Program-made: the position numbers and the translations under genes | NCBI RefSeq assembly: GCF_014596565.1 | Contig: NZ_NOIN01000011.1 | Location: forward strand, 95,506 to 159,505 | Direction of reading: 5' to 3' | DNA: 64,000 nt | From: Pseudomonas sp. PSB18 | GTDB lineage: Bacteria > Pseudomonadota > Gammaproteobacteria > Pseudomonadales > Pseudomonadaceae | Shown here: positions 9,131-18,600 of the stretch, piece by piece | Numbering within the stretch: position 1 is the stretch's first letter | Layout: every line of letters starts with the position of its first letter | The notes under the pieces: model-generated | Databases searched by the model: none | The model's input: the letters and a program-made list of their open reading frames with translations, nothing else | Told to the model about the DNA's origin: nothing

Positions 9131-10243
9131 ATGAATCTGCACTTCGAAGAACTCACGGGCACCACTGGAGCCCGCATCGGTATCGCCACCCTGGACGCCG
9201 AAAAATCCTTGAATGCCCTGTCCTTGCCGATGATCAACGCCTTGCGCGATCGTCTCGATGCCTGGGCCCGGGAACCGCAAATCGTTTGTGTATTACTGCG
9301 TGGCAACGGCGCCAAGGCCTTCTGCGCGGGCGGCGAAGTACGCAGCCTGGTGGAAGCCTGCCGGGCCCATCCCGGTGAAGTGCCGCCATTGGCGGCGCAA
9401 TTCTTCGCGGCGGAATATCGCCTGGACTTCAACTTGCACACTTACCCCAAGCCTTTGGTGTGCTGGGGCCATGGTTATGTGCTCGGCGGCGGCATGGGCC
9501 TGTTGCAGGGCGCAAGCACCCGGATCGTCACACCGAGCAGTCGCCTGGCGATGCCGGAGATCAGCATCGGCCTGTACCCGGACGTCGGCGCCAGTTGGTT
9601 CCTGTCGCGCCTGCCGGGCAAGCTCGGACTGTTTCTCGGCCTGACCGGCGCCCACATGAACGCCCGGGATGCCATCGACCTGGACCTGGCCGACCGTTTT
9701 TTGCTGGATGAACAACAGGACGACCTGATCGAAGGCCTGCTGCAGCTCAACTGGCAGGAACAGACCGACATGCAACTCAACAGCCTGCTCAAGGCCTTGC
9801 AGCGCGAAGCCCTCGACCGATTACCCGAAGCCCAATGGTTGCCACGTCGACCGCAAATCGACGAATGGCTGGATGTCAGCGACGTGCGCTGCGCCTGGAA
9901 GGCCCTCAGCTTGCTGGTGGACCATCCGGACCCGCTGATCGCCCGGGCCGCCAGGACCATGACCGAAGGTTCACCGCTGACCGCCCATCTGGTCTGGGAA
10001 CAGATCGCCCGAGCCAGCCATTTGTCCTTGGCCGGCGTGTTCCGCATGGAATACACACTCAGTCTCAACTGCTGCCGGCATCCTGAGTTCAGCGAAGGGG
10101 TGCGAGCCCGGTTGATCGACAAGGACCAGAAACCCCGCTGGCACTGGCCGGACATCAACCATGTGCCGGAAGCGGCGGTGGAGGCGCACTTCCACAAGGC
10201 CTGGGAAGGTCGGCATCCGCTGGCGGATCTGGCCAACGAGTAG
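9131..10243 (+). CDS. Enoyl-CoA hydratase/isomerase family protein, HIBYL-CoA hydrolase-like
   Basis: 370 residues, longer than a simple crotonase (about 260) and equal to the 3-hydroxyisobutyryl-CoA hydrolase branch. Crotonase motifs are visible: the oxyanion-hole segment FCAGGEVRSL near residue 60, GYVLGGGMGLLQGA near 115-128, and MPEISIGLYPDVGASWFLSRLPG near 140-162 with the branch-typical acidic residue. HIBYL-CoA hydrolase acts in valine breakdown. No valine-pathway neighbour is present, so the substrate is uncertain. Confidence 0.82.
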   Translation: MNLHFEELTGTTGARIGIATLDAEKSLNALSLPMINALRDRLDAWAREPQIVCVLLRGNGAKAFCAGGEVRSLVEACRAHPGEVPPLAAQFFAAEYRLDFNLHTYPKPLVCWGHGYVLGGGMGLLQGASTRIVTPSSRLAMPEISIGLYPDVGASWFLSRLPGKLGLFLGLTGAHMNARDAIDLDLADRFLLDEQQDDLIEGLLQLNWQEQTDMQLNSLLKALQREALDRLPEAQWLPRRPQIDEWLDVSDVRCAWKALSLLVDHPDPLIARAARTMTEGSPLTAHLVWEQIARASHLSLAGVFRMEYTLSLNCCRHPEFSEGVRARLIDKDQKPRWHWPDINHVPEAAVEAHFHKAWEGRHPLADLANE

Positions 10244-10260
10244 AAGTCCTGAATGAAAAG

Positions 10261-10354
10261 CCCTGTGGGAGCGAGCCTGCTCGCGATAGCGGCGTGCCAG
10301 CCAACTTTGATGCTACTGACCCGACGCTATCGCGAGCAGGCTCGCTCCCACAGG
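10261..10354. repeat. REP-type inverted repeat pair
   Basis: CTGTGGGAGCGAGCCTGCTC (left) and GAGCAGGCTCGCTCCCACAG (right) are near-perfect arms around a 50-base variable centre. This is the reference copy of the family that recurs about eleven times in the window. Confidence 0.92.
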
Positions 10355-10368
10355 GTTTGTTGCAGACG

Positions 10369-10399
10369 AAAAAAAGCGGCGCTCGATGCGCCGCTTTCA
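10369..10399 (-). terminator. Rho-independent terminator
   Basis: Read on the minus strand, AAAGCGGCG and CGCCGCTTT form a 9-bp stem with a 7-base loop followed by a run of T. It sits 13 bases after the stop codon of the lipoprotein gene at 10412-10795. Confidence 0.85.
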
Positions 10400-10411
10400 A
10401 TTATCTGGAGA

Positions 10412-10795
10412 TCAGCGGCGACCGCCCCGTCCATCGTGATCGCCCCGTCCTCGATGATCACGCCCGCCATGCCGATTATCATCCCAACCCCCCCGATCAC
10501 GGCCGTCCCAGCCGCCCCGACTCGGATAAGACCGATAGGCCGCCCGCGGTGGTGAATAGTAGCGAGGGCCGGGTTGGTAGTAGCGCGGTGCCGGATAATA
10601 GCGTGGCGCCGGTTGGTAATACCTCGGTGCCGAATAGTAGCGCGGCGCCGAGTAGTAACTCCCACCGCCGTAATAGACCGGCGCCGGTGAGGTGTAGACC
10701 TCGGAACGGTAATAGCTCGAGTCTCCGTCGTAGTAGGGCACGCATGCCGAAAGAGTCAAACCGAGAAACGCAATGAGCAGCAATCGTCGATACAT
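10412..10795 (-). CDS. Tyr/Pro-repeat lipoprotein with Gly-Arg-Asp tail
   Basis: 127 residues. The N-terminus RRLLLIAFLGLTLSAC is a lipoprotein signal with the lipidated Cys at residue 18. The mature part has about six APRYY-type units (SAPRYY, QPAPRYY, PAPRYY, QPGPRYY) at about 50-85, then a hydrophilic tail dominated by G, R, D and H with repeated RGGWD/GGRDHRG units. No enzymatic domain is recognisable. It is probably an envelope protein with a disordered, possibly wall-interacting surface. A strong terminator follows. Confidence 0.8.
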   Translation of the reverse strand: MYRRLLLIAFLGLTLSACVPYYDGDSSYYRSEVYTSPAPVYYGGGSYYSAPRYYSAPRYYQPAPRYYPAPRYYQPGPRYYSPPRAAYRSYPSRGGWDGRDRGGWDDNRHGGRDHRGRGDHDGRGGRR

Positions 10796-11033
10796 GGCGG
10801 CCTCCTGGACCGCGGATGGGCCACATCAGCGACGCTGATGGGCGGCAGTCAACATTGTGTGACTGACGCATATTCAGACAGCAAAATCGGAATCTGGTGC
10901 GATGTGGCAACAACTGGAAACATGTCGCTCGTCGCCCTCTTCCGGTGCGCGACGGCACCACAAGCACGCACAAATCCGCCCTCAAGCCTCCCTCCTCACC
11001 ACCCGCTCTCTCTAGCCCGGGCCTTTGCCCGAA

Positions 11034-11051
11034 TTGGCACGGCTCTCGCTT
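11034..11051 (+). promoter_or_regulatory. Sigma-54 (RpoN) -24/-12 promoter of the guanidine operon
   Basis: TTGGCACGGCTCTCGCTT places GG at 11036-11037 and GC at 11048-11049, exactly 10 bases apart. It matches the RpoN consensus TGGCACG-N4-TTGCW with one mismatch. It lies about 210 bases before the first gene and about 45 bases before the riboswitch, so transcription starting near 11061 would include the aptamer. RpoN control fits a nitrogen-scavenging operon. I found no convincing NtrC site upstream. Confidence 0.7.
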
Positions 11052-11105
11052 TAACAATTCCGTGCAGGAGTCATCACAGGTTCGCGGCACTACAATTTGC
11101 AATGG

Positions 11106-11207
11106 CTGACTAGGGTTCCGGCTCGCTTCTGGCGAGTGGCTGGTCCGAGAGTTGGCGACCTCCAGTTGAGGTTACACGGCGGGACAAAAGCCCGGGAGAC
11201 AAGCCAC
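11106..11207 (+). promoter_or_regulatory. Guanidine-I riboswitch (ykkC class)
   Basis: The conserved blocks of the guanidine-I aptamer appear in order: CTAGGGTTCCG at about 11109, GCTGGTCCGAGAG at about 11139, and ACGGCGGGACAAAAGCCCGG at about 11176 followed by GAGA. In this class guanidinium binding turns on downstream genes. The ABC importer gene starts 54 bases further on. The element shows that the operon is a guanidine rather than a urea system. Confidence 0.92.
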
Positions 11208-11260
11208 CGTTCGCGGTGCCGCGTTGCTCCTGTCCGCCCTTGATCAACTGGAGAACCACC

Positions 11261-12328
11261 ATGCTCAAGCTTCGTCTGTCCGCCCTGCTCCTCGCCGCCC
11301 TTTCGGCCCTCGCGAGCTTCTCGTCCATCGCCGCCCAGAAAGACCATTTCAGCGTCTGCTGGACCATTTACGCCGGCTGGATGCCCTGGGAATACGCCGG
11401 TAGCCAAGGCATCGTCGATAAATGGGCAAAAAAATACGGCATCAAGATCGATGTCGTGCAGCTCAACGATTACGTCGAATCCATCAACCAGTACACCGCC
11501 GGTCAGTTCGACGGCTGCACCATGACCAATATGGACGCCCTGACCATTCCCGCAGCCGGTGGCGTGGACAGCACGGCGCTGATCGTCAGTGATTTCTCCA
11601 ACGGCAACGACGGCATCGTCCTCAAGGGCGAAGGCAAGAAAGTCGCCGACCTCAAGGGCATGAACGTCAATCTGGTGGAACTGTCGGTGTCCCATTATCT
11701 ACTGGCACGCGCCCTGGATTCCGTTGGCCTCGCCGAGAAAGACCTGAAAGTCGTCAACACCTCCGACGCCGATATTTCCGCCGCCTTCAACACCGACCAG
11801 GTCAAGGCCGTCACCACCTGGAACCCGATGCTCTCGGACATCAAATCCCAGCCAGGCGTGAGCGAAGTGTTCAATTCCAGTCAGGTCCCCGGCGAAATCA
11901 TGGACATGATGGTGGTCAACACCCAGACCCTCCAGGACAACCCAGCCCTGGGTAAAGCGTTGACCGGCGCCTGGTTTGAAGTGGTCGCCCTGATGAACGA
12001 GAAAAACGCCGGCAGCAAGGCAGCGCTGGAGCACATGGCCAAAGCCTCGGGCACTGACCTGACCGGCTTCCAGGCGCAACTGGACACCACCAAGCTGTTC
12101 GCCACGCCCAAGGAAGCCCTGAGCTTCGCCACCAGCGAGCAACTGCCCGCCACCATGGGCAAAGTGGCCGAGTTCTCGTTCCAGCACGGCTTGTTGGGCG
12201 AAGGCGCCAAGAGCACCGACGCGGTTGGCATGACGTTCGCCAATGGCGTGACCCGCGGCGACAAGGCCAACCTCAAGCTGCGCTTCGACCCGACCTACGT
12301 ACGGCTGGCCGCCGACGCCAAGCTGTAA
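11261..12328 (+). CDS. Guanidine-operon ABC transporter, substrate-binding protein
   Basis: 355 residues from the ATG at 11261, which has CTGGAG upstream; an earlier in-frame start would lie inside the riboswitch expression platform. A signal peptide (LSALLLAALSALASFSSIAA) precedes a nitrate/taurine-type periplasmic domain beginning FSVCWTIYAGWMPWEYAGSQG. Proteins like this are annotated as putative urea ABC receptors. The guanidine-I riboswitch and the DUF1989 genes argue that the ligand is guanidine. It is the first gene of a tightly packed operon. Confidence 0.88.
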   Translation: MLKLRLSALLLAALSALASFSSIAAQKDHFSVCWTIYAGWMPWEYAGSQGIVDKWAKKYGIKIDVVQLNDYVESINQYTAGQFDGCTMTNMDALTIPAAGGVDSTALIVSDFSNGNDGIVLKGEGKKVADLKGMNVNLVELSVSHYLLARALDSVGLAEKDLKVVNTSDADISAAFNTDQVKAVTTWNPMLSDIKSQPGVSEVFNSSQVPGEIMDMMVVNTQTLQDNPALGKALTGAWFEVVALMNEKNAGSKAALEHMAKASGTDLTGFQAQLDTTKLFATPKEALSFATSEQLPATMGKVAEFSFQHGLLGEGAKSTDAVGMTFANGVTRGDKANLKLRFDPTYVRLAADAKL

Positions 12329-12343
12329 ACCGGAGGACCTGGC

Positions 12344-13159
12344 ATGCGCCTGATCAACCGCTACCCGGATCGTCCCAGCCGCTTGTTGCTGGTGATCCTG
12401 CCATTCGCGCTGGTGTTGTTCGCCTACTTCATGGGCTCGGCCGAACGGTTGACGGACAACCCCAACGACAAGCTGCTGCCCAGTGCCGTGCAAATGGCCG
12501 ATGCGGTCGAACGCCTGGCCTTCACACCAGATGCCCGCAGTGGCGAATACCTGCTCTGGCAAGACACCGCGTCGAGCCTGCGCCGGTTGGCCATCGGTCT
12601 GGGCATCAGCGCCCTGGCCGGGTTATGCCTGGGCATGGCTGCCGGGACGCTGCCACTGTTTGGCGCACCGTTATCGCCGTTGCTCACCGTGCTGTCGATG
12701 GTGCCGCCGCTGGCCATCCTGCCGATCCTGTTCATCGTCTTCGGCCTGGGAGAACTGTCGAAAGTGATGCTGATCGTGATTGGTATTACACCGTGCCTGG
12801 CCCGCGACCTGGAACAACGCGCCCGGGAAATTCCATCCGAACTGCTGATCAAGGCCCAGACCCTCGGCGCGTCGACCTGGACGCTGATGCTGCGGGTGGT
12901 GCTGCCGCAACTGCTGCCGCGCCTGTTGATTTCCCTGCGGCTGATGCTGGGTTCGGCCTGGCTGTTTCTGATCGCCGCCGAAGCCATTGCCTCCACGGAT
13001 GGACTGGGCTATCGGATTTTCCTGGTGCGTCGTTACCTGGCGATGGACGTGATCCTGCCGTACGTGGTGTGGATCACCCTGCTCGCCTGGCTGATGGACT
13101 GGGGCCTCAAGCGCCTGACCCGGCAAGCGTTCCCCTGGTACGAGGGGGCGAAGGCATGA
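12344..13159 (+). CDS. Guanidine-operon ABC transporter, permease
   Basis: 271 residues with six predicted helices (first near residues 13-32). The binding-protein-dependent EAA loop is clear: EIPSELLIKAQTLGASTWTLMLRVVLPQLLP near 160-190. It belongs to the SsuC/TauC class of permeases. It starts 15 bases after the receptor gene, and its stop overlaps the ATPase start (ATGA), giving translational coupling. Confidence 0.9.
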   Translation: MRLINRYPDRPSRLLLVILPFALVLFAYFMGSAERLTDNPNDKLLPSAVQMADAVERLAFTPDARSGEYLLWQDTASSLRRLAIGLGISALAGLCLGMAAGTLPLFGAPLSPLLTVLSMVPPLAILPILFIVFGLGELSKVMLIVIGITPCLARDLEQRAREIPSELLIKAQTLGASTWTLMLRVVLPQLLPRLLISLRLMLGSAWLFLIAAEAIASTDGLGYRIFLVRRYLAMDVILPYVVWITLLAWLMDWGLKRLTRQAFPWYEGAKA

Positions 13160-13944
13160 GCTTCATTACGGTGAACAATGTCTGGCAACAGTACGCCGAT
13201 CAGGTGGTACTGGAGCGTTTGAACCTGAAGGTCGCCGAGGGTGAGTTCTGCACCCTGGTGGGCGCTTCGGGTTGCGGCAAGTCGACCTTCCTGCGTCTGC
13301 TGCTGGGCCAGGAACGCGCCAGCCGCGGACAGATTCTACTGGACGGCGAGCCCTTGGCCGGCGAACCGGATGCCAGCCGGGGCGTGGTGTTCCAGCGTTA
13401 TTCGGTGTTCCCGCACCTGAGCGTGCTGGACAACGTGACCCTGGGCCTGGAGTTGCCGCGCTCGCCGCTGCTGGGCCGCCTGTTCGGCAGCGCCAAGCGC
13501 CAGGCCCGCGAAGACGCCGCGCAACTGCTGGACAAGGTCGGCCTGGGCCATGCGCTGGATAAATACCCGGCGCAACTGTCCGGGGGCATGCAACAGCGGC
13601 TGGCGATCGCCCAGGCACTGATCATGAAGCCGCGTGTCCTGTTGCTGGACGAGCCCTTCGGCGCCCTCGACCCGGGCATTCGCAAAGACATGCACAGCCT
13701 GTTGCTGGAGCTGTGGCGAGAAACCCGGCTGACGGTGTTCATGGTCACCCACGACCTGAGTGAAGGTTTCAGCCTCGGCACGCGCCTGCTGGTGTTCGAC
13801 AAGGTCCGTGTCGACCCGCACGCCCCCGGCGCCTATGGCGCACGTATTACCTACGACATTCCATTGAACAGCGACCGCCGCACCGCCCGTGCCGCCGTCG
13901 ACGCCCTGCCCGCCGAACTGGCCGGTACGTTGCGTATCGCTTGA
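13156..13944 (+). CDS. Guanidine-operon ABC transporter, ATPase
   Basis: 262 residues from the ATG at 13156. Walker A (GASGCGKST near residue 36), the Q-loop, signature LSGGMQQRLAIAQAL and Walker B VLLLDEPFGALDP with the downstream switch His (VTHDLSEG) are all intact. The roughly 50-residue extension after the switch region is usual in this subfamily. It energises import with the two preceding gene products. Confidence 0.93.
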   Translation: MSFITVNNVWQQYADQVVLERLNLKVAEGEFCTLVGASGCGKSTFLRLLLGQERASRGQILLDGEPLAGEPDASRGVVFQRYSVFPHLSVLDNVTLGLELPRSPLLGRLFGSAKRQAREDAAQLLDKVGLGHALDKYPAQLSGGMQQRLAIAQALIMKPRVLLLDEPFGALDPGIRKDMHSLLLELWRETRLTVFMVTHDLSEGFSLGTRLLVFDKVRVDPHAPGAYGARITYDIPLNSDRRTARAAVDALPAELAGTLRIA

Positions 13945-13958
13945 AAGGAGTTTTTGCC

Positions 13959-14684
13959 ATGACCGATTCGACCCAATTGTTTACACCTTTCACCGAAGAA
14001 CTGCTGCCCGGCGGCGGCCACCGTTCCTTCGTGCTCAAGCGCGGCCAACTGCTGCGCCTGACCGATCTGCGCGGCGGGGCCAACGTGAGCCTGACATTGC
14101 TCAATGCCAACGAAAAAACCGAACGCCTGAACCTGCCCGACAGCCTCAAATGCCAACACACCGCCAAGCTCACCGCCGGCCATTGCCTCTACTCCGACAT
14201 GGGCCGGGTGCTGGCGGCCATCACCGCCGACACCTGCGGCTGGAGCGATAGCCTGGGCGGCGTGCTCTGCGCCGAGGAAGTCGCTGAAAAATACGGTCAG
14301 GGCCGCTATCAGGAGCTGCGCAACGGGTTCTTTCGCAACGGCACCGACAACCTGCTGGTGGAGCTGGGCAAATGGGGGTTGGGCCTGTCCGACCTGCTGA
14401 TGACCCTCAACCTGTTCAGCCGGGTCAACGTCGATGAGGCCGGCCACTTTCACTTCGTCGAAGGCCATTCCAAGGCCGGTGATTACATCGAGCTGTACGC
14501 CCCGATGGACACCCTGGTGGTACTGACCGCGTTGCAACACCCGATGGACCCGAACCCGCAATACGCGCCACAACCGCTCAAGCTCAGCTGGATGAACGCC
14601 GACGCCAGCGTCGCCGAGCACTGCCGTCATTCGCGCCCGGAAAACCAGCGCGGCTTCATCAACACCGACCGCCTGTTCGCCTGA
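13959..14684 (+). CDS. Carboxyguanidine deiminase subunit, DUF1989 (UAAP1-type)
   Basis: 241 residues from the ATG at 13959, with AAGGAG eight bases upstream. It is a DUF1989 protein of the kind called urea-amidolyase-associated protein 1. Conserved Cys/His residues suited to metal binding appear in CQHTAKLTAGHCLYSDMG and ADTCGWSD. Homologous pairs form CgiAB, which deiminates carboxyguanidine to allophanate. Together with the next gene it links the carboxylase product to the allophanate hydrolase. I did not decide which CgiAB letter applies. Confidence 0.88.
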   Translation: MTDSTQLFTPFTEELLPGGGHRSFVLKRGQLLRLTDLRGGANVSLTLLNANEKTERLNLPDSLKCQHTAKLTAGHCLYSDMGRVLAAITADTCGWSDSLGGVLCAEEVAEKYGQGRYQELRNGFFRNGTDNLLVELGKWGLGLSDLLMTLNLFSRVNVDEAGHFHFVEGHSKAGDYIELYAPMDTLVVLTALQHPMDPNPQYAPQPLKLSWMNADASVAEHCRHSRPENQRGFINTDRLFA

Positions 14685-14695
14685 GGATCGCCGCC

Positions 14696-15337
14696 ATGTC
14701 ATTCGCCATCGCCACCGTACAAAAGCAGCCTGACGCCGCCATCTATCGCGCCACCATCCCCGCCGGGGAACCCTGGCTGGTGGAGGTCAAGAAGGGCCAG
14801 ACCCTGCGCATCCTCGACCTGGAAGGCAACCAGGCGATCGATACGCTGTTCTACAGCCTGGCCAACCCCAAGGAACGCTATGACGTGCAGCGCACCCTGC
14901 GCCGGCAGAACTGCGTTTACCTGAGCACCGGCAGCGTGCTGTATTCCAACCTCGGCCACCCGATGCTGACCATCGTCGAAGACACGTGCGGGCGCCACGA
15001 CACCCTCGGCGGCGCCTGCGCCCAGGAAAGCAACACCGTGCGCTATGCACTGGAAAAACGCTACATGCACAGCTGCCGCGACAATTATCTGCGGGCCTGC
15101 GCCCACGACGGTCGGCTGGGCAAGGGCGACATCGGGCCGAACATCAACTTCTTCATGAACGTGCCGGTCACCGCCGATGGCGGCCTGACCTTCGAAGACG
15201 GGATCTCGGCGCCGGGCAAATATGTCGACCTGCGGGCCGAGATGGACGTGATCGTCCTGATCTCCAACTGCCCGCAACTGAACAACCCGTGCAACGCCTA
15301 CAACCCCACGCCAGCGGAGCTTTTGATATGGAACTGA
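14696..15337 (+). CDS. Carboxyguanidine deiminase subunit, DUF1989 (UAAP2-type)
   Basis: 213 residues and paralogous to the preceding DUF1989 protein. It carries RRQNCVYLSTGSVLYSNLGHP and VEDTCGRHDTLGGACAQES with the matching Cys/His pattern. It begins 11 bases after its partner, as expected for stoichiometric subunits. A second GGAG and an overlapping ATG near its 3' end open a 25-codon reading frame (15328-15405). Confidence 0.88.
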   Translation: MSFAIATVQKQPDAAIYRATIPAGEPWLVEVKKGQTLRILDLEGNQAIDTLFYSLANPKERYDVQRTLRRQNCVYLSTGSVLYSNLGHPMLTIVEDTCGRHDTLGGACAQESNTVRYALEKRYMHSCRDNYLRACAHDGRLGKGDIGPNINFFMNVPVTADGGLTFEDGISAPGKYVDLRAEMDVIVLISNCPQLNNPCNAYNPTPAELLIWN

Positions 15338-15405
15338 AACTCACCCGCCTTCGCCGCTGGCTGTTCGCGTTGTGCCAGAGCCGGTCGGGGCAGTGCATCA
15401 AGTAA
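15328..15405 (+). CDS. Possible translationally coupled micro-ORF (25 aa)
   Basis: An ATG at 15328 lies within the last codons of the DUF1989 gene, with GGAG at 15316-15319 eight bases upstream. The 25-residue product begins MELKLTRLRRWLF, is basic (Arg/Lys-rich) and has two Cys. The ribosome-binding spacing is as good as that of the real genes here. It could be a genuine micro-protein of the guanidine operon or an accident of the 4-base-type overlap. No family is recognised. Confidence 0.4.
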   Translation: MELKLTRLRRWLFALCQSRSGQCIK

Positions 15406-15431
15406 ACACAGATTCATGCACACCTCCTCCC

Positions 15432-15525
15432 CCCTGTGGGAGCGAGCCTGCTCGCGATAGCGGTCTGTCAGTCACATTGATGTTGGATGTACCACCGCTT
15501 TCGCGAGCAGGCTCGCTCCCACAAG
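15432..15525. repeat. REP-type inverted repeat pair
   Basis: Arms CTGTGGGAGCGAGCCTGCTC and GAGCAGGCTCGCTCCCACAA enclose a variable centre. It lies inside the guanidine operon, between the second DUF1989 gene and the carboxylase, so it is transcribed and may modulate downstream expression or mRNA stability. Confidence 0.9.
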
Positions 15526-15638
15526 GGCCGCAGTGATGTTTGGAGGTTTGCCACCTGGGACGACCCCGGCGGCCATCGAAAACTGCGGGACGACCCGCAT
15601 CCCAGTTCAGGCAGCACGCATGCCTGAGGGGTAATGCC

Positions 15639-18600
15639 ATGTTCGAAAAAATCCTGATCGCCAACCGTGGCGCCATCGCCTGCCGTATCCTGCGGACCTT
15701 GCGTGAGCTGAAGGTCAAGGGCGTGGCGGTGTATTCCCAGGCCGACGCCGCCAGCTTGCATATCCTCCAGGCCGATGAAGCCCACTGCCTGGGCGAAGGC
15801 GCGGCGGCCGGTACTTACCTGGCGGTGGATAAGCTCCTGGCGGTTGCTAGAAGCAGCGGCGCGACCGCGATCCACCCCGGCTACGGCTTTCTCTCGGAAA
15901 ACGCCGCCTTCGCTGAAGCTTGCGAGGCTGCCGGGATTGCCTTCATCGGTCCGACGCCAGAGCAACTGCGTGTGTTCGGTCTCAAGCACACCGCCCGCGA
16001 CTTGGCGCGCCGGCATGGTGTGCCACTGCTCGAAGGCACCGAACTGCTCGACAGCCTCGACGCCGCGCTCTTGGCGGGTACAAAGCTCGGCTATCCGGTG
16101 ATGCTCAAAAGTACCGCGGGCGGCGGCGGCATCGGCATGCGTGTGTGTCGCAGCGCCGCCGACCTGAGCGAATCCTTCGAAGCGGTCAAGCGCCTGGGCC
16201 AGAACAACTTCAGCGACGCCGGGGTGTTCATTGAAAAGTACATCGAACGCGCGCGGCATCTTGAAGTGCAGGTATTCGGCGATGGTCGGGGCCAGGTGAT
16301 CGCCCTGGGCGTGCGCGACTGCTCGGTGCAACGGCGCAACCAGAAAGTCCTCGAGGAAACCCCGGCGCCGAACCTGCCCGAGGGCATGGCCGACGAACTC
16401 TGCGCAGCGGCGATCCAACTGGCCCAGGCCGTGAACTACCGCAGCGCCGGCACCGTGGAGTTCGTGTTCGACAGCGACGCAGGGCGCTTCTATTTCCTGG
16501 AAGTGAACACCCGCCTGCAAGTGGAGCACGGCGTCACCGAGCAGGTGTGGGGCGTGGACCTGGTGCGCTGGATGGTGCAACTGGCGGCCGGTGACTTACC
16601 GCCACTGAGCGAGCTGGGCCGAGGTTTGAAAGCCGAGGGGCACGCGATCCAGGCGCGCCTGTATGCCGAGGACCCCGGTCGGGATTTCCAGCCAAGCCCG
16701 GGGCTGCTGACCGCCGTGGAATTTCCCCAGGCCGACGGCAAAGCACTGCGCATCGACACCTGGGTCGAGGCCGGTTGCCAGATCCCGCCCTACTTCGACC
16801 CGATGATCGCCAAGGTCATTCGTTGGGCGCCCACCCGCGAGCAGGCACGCCTGGGCTTGCATCAAGCACTGGACGAAAGCCTGCTGTACGGCGTCGAGAC
16901 CAACCGCCAATACCTGCAACAGATTCTCCTCGACACACCGTTTGCCAGCGGCCAGCCCTGGACCCGCTGCCTGGAAGCGCTGGTCTATCGCGCCAACACC
17001 GTCGAAGTGCTCAGCCCCGGCACCCAGACCAGCGTCCAGGACTATCCCGGCCGCCTCGGCTATTGGGCCGTGGGTGTGCCGCCGTCGGGGCCGATGGACA
17101 GCCGTTCCCTGCGCCTGGGCAATCGCCTCTTGGGCAACGAAGAAGGTGCGGCGGCATTGGAAATCACCATGAACGGGCCGCTGCTGCGTTTCAACTGCGC
17201 TGCCCGGGTGGCGGTGACCGGTGCGGTGATTGCCCTCACGCTCGACGGCGAAGCGGTGCCGATGAATACACCGTTGTCGATTGCTGCCGGCGCCACCCTC
17301 GCGATCGGCAACATCTTTGGCGCCGGGGCGCGCAGTTACCTGTGCCTGCAAGGCGGCGTGCAAGTGCCGGATTACCTGGGCAGTAAAAGCACCTTCACCC
17401 TCGGCCAGTTTGGCGGCCACGGCGGACGAGCGTTGTGTACCGGCGACGTGTTGCACCTGGCATCGCTGGAATCGCTGGACGAGCACGCGACACTGCCGCC
17501 AACGCGCGCGCCGATCCTGGAACTGCCAAGCGTGCGGCAGATCCGCGTGATCTACGGTCCCCACGGCGCACCCGAATATTTCACCGAACGCTACATCCAG
17601 ACGTTCTTCGACACGGCCTGGGAAGTGCACTTCAACTCCAGCCGCACCGGCGTGCGCCTGATCGGGCCAAAACCCGAATGGGTCCGTGCCGACGGTGGCG
17701 AGGCCGGGCTGCACCCTTCCAATATCCATGACAACCCCTACGCCATCGGCGCCGTGGACTTCACCGGCGACATGCCCGTCATCCTTGGCCCCGACGGCCC
17801 GAGCCTGGGCGGTTTCGTCTGCCCGGTGACAGTGATCGAAGCGGACCTCTGGCAGTTGGGGCAACTCAAGGCGGGAGACAAGGTGCGGTTTGTGCCGGTG
17901 GATATCTCCACCGCCCGCTCACTGGCCCTGAAATGGGATCAGTGTGGGAGCGAACCTGCTCGCGAAGGCGATCTTTCAGTCATTGCATCATTGACTGTCA
18001 GGCCGCTATCGCGAGCAGGCTCGCTCCCACAGGGGATCGTGTCGCCTGTGGTATTGGATATCGGCCAAGGCGACACCCGGATGGTGGCGAGATTAGCCGG
18101 CGACACCCACCTGCTGCTGGAAATCGGCGCCCCCGAACTGGATCTGGTGCTGCGCTTTCGCGCCCATGCCTTGATGCAGGCGTTGGAACACAAGCAACTT
18201 GCCGGCGTGATCGACCTGACGCCAGGCATTCGCTCGCTGCAAGTGCATTACCAACCCGAGCAAATACCCCTGGCCGATCTGCTGCCCCTCATCGTCGGTG
18301 AATGGGACGCAGTGTGCGCCGCCCAGGACCTGCAAGTGCCGTCGCGCATCGTCCACCTGCCGCTGTCCTGGGATGATCCGGCCTGTCAGTTGGCCATCGA
18401 GAAATACATGACCACGGTGCGCAAGGACGCGCCCTGGTGCCCGAGCAATCTGGAGTTCATCCGGCGCATCAACGACCTGCCCAACCTCGATGAAGTGCAG
18501 CGCACAGTGTTCGACGCCAGCTACCTGGTGATGGGCCTCGGGGACGTCTACCTCGGCGCACCGGTCGCCACGCCACTGGACCCACGACATCGACTGGTGA

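Noticed and set aside
10897..10956. NtrC enhancer sites upstream of the sigma-54 promoter
   Set aside because: GGTGC/GCACC elements occur, as in GGTGCGCGACGGCACC near 10946, but they are in the wrong orientation or spacing for the NtrC consensus, so no site is annotated.
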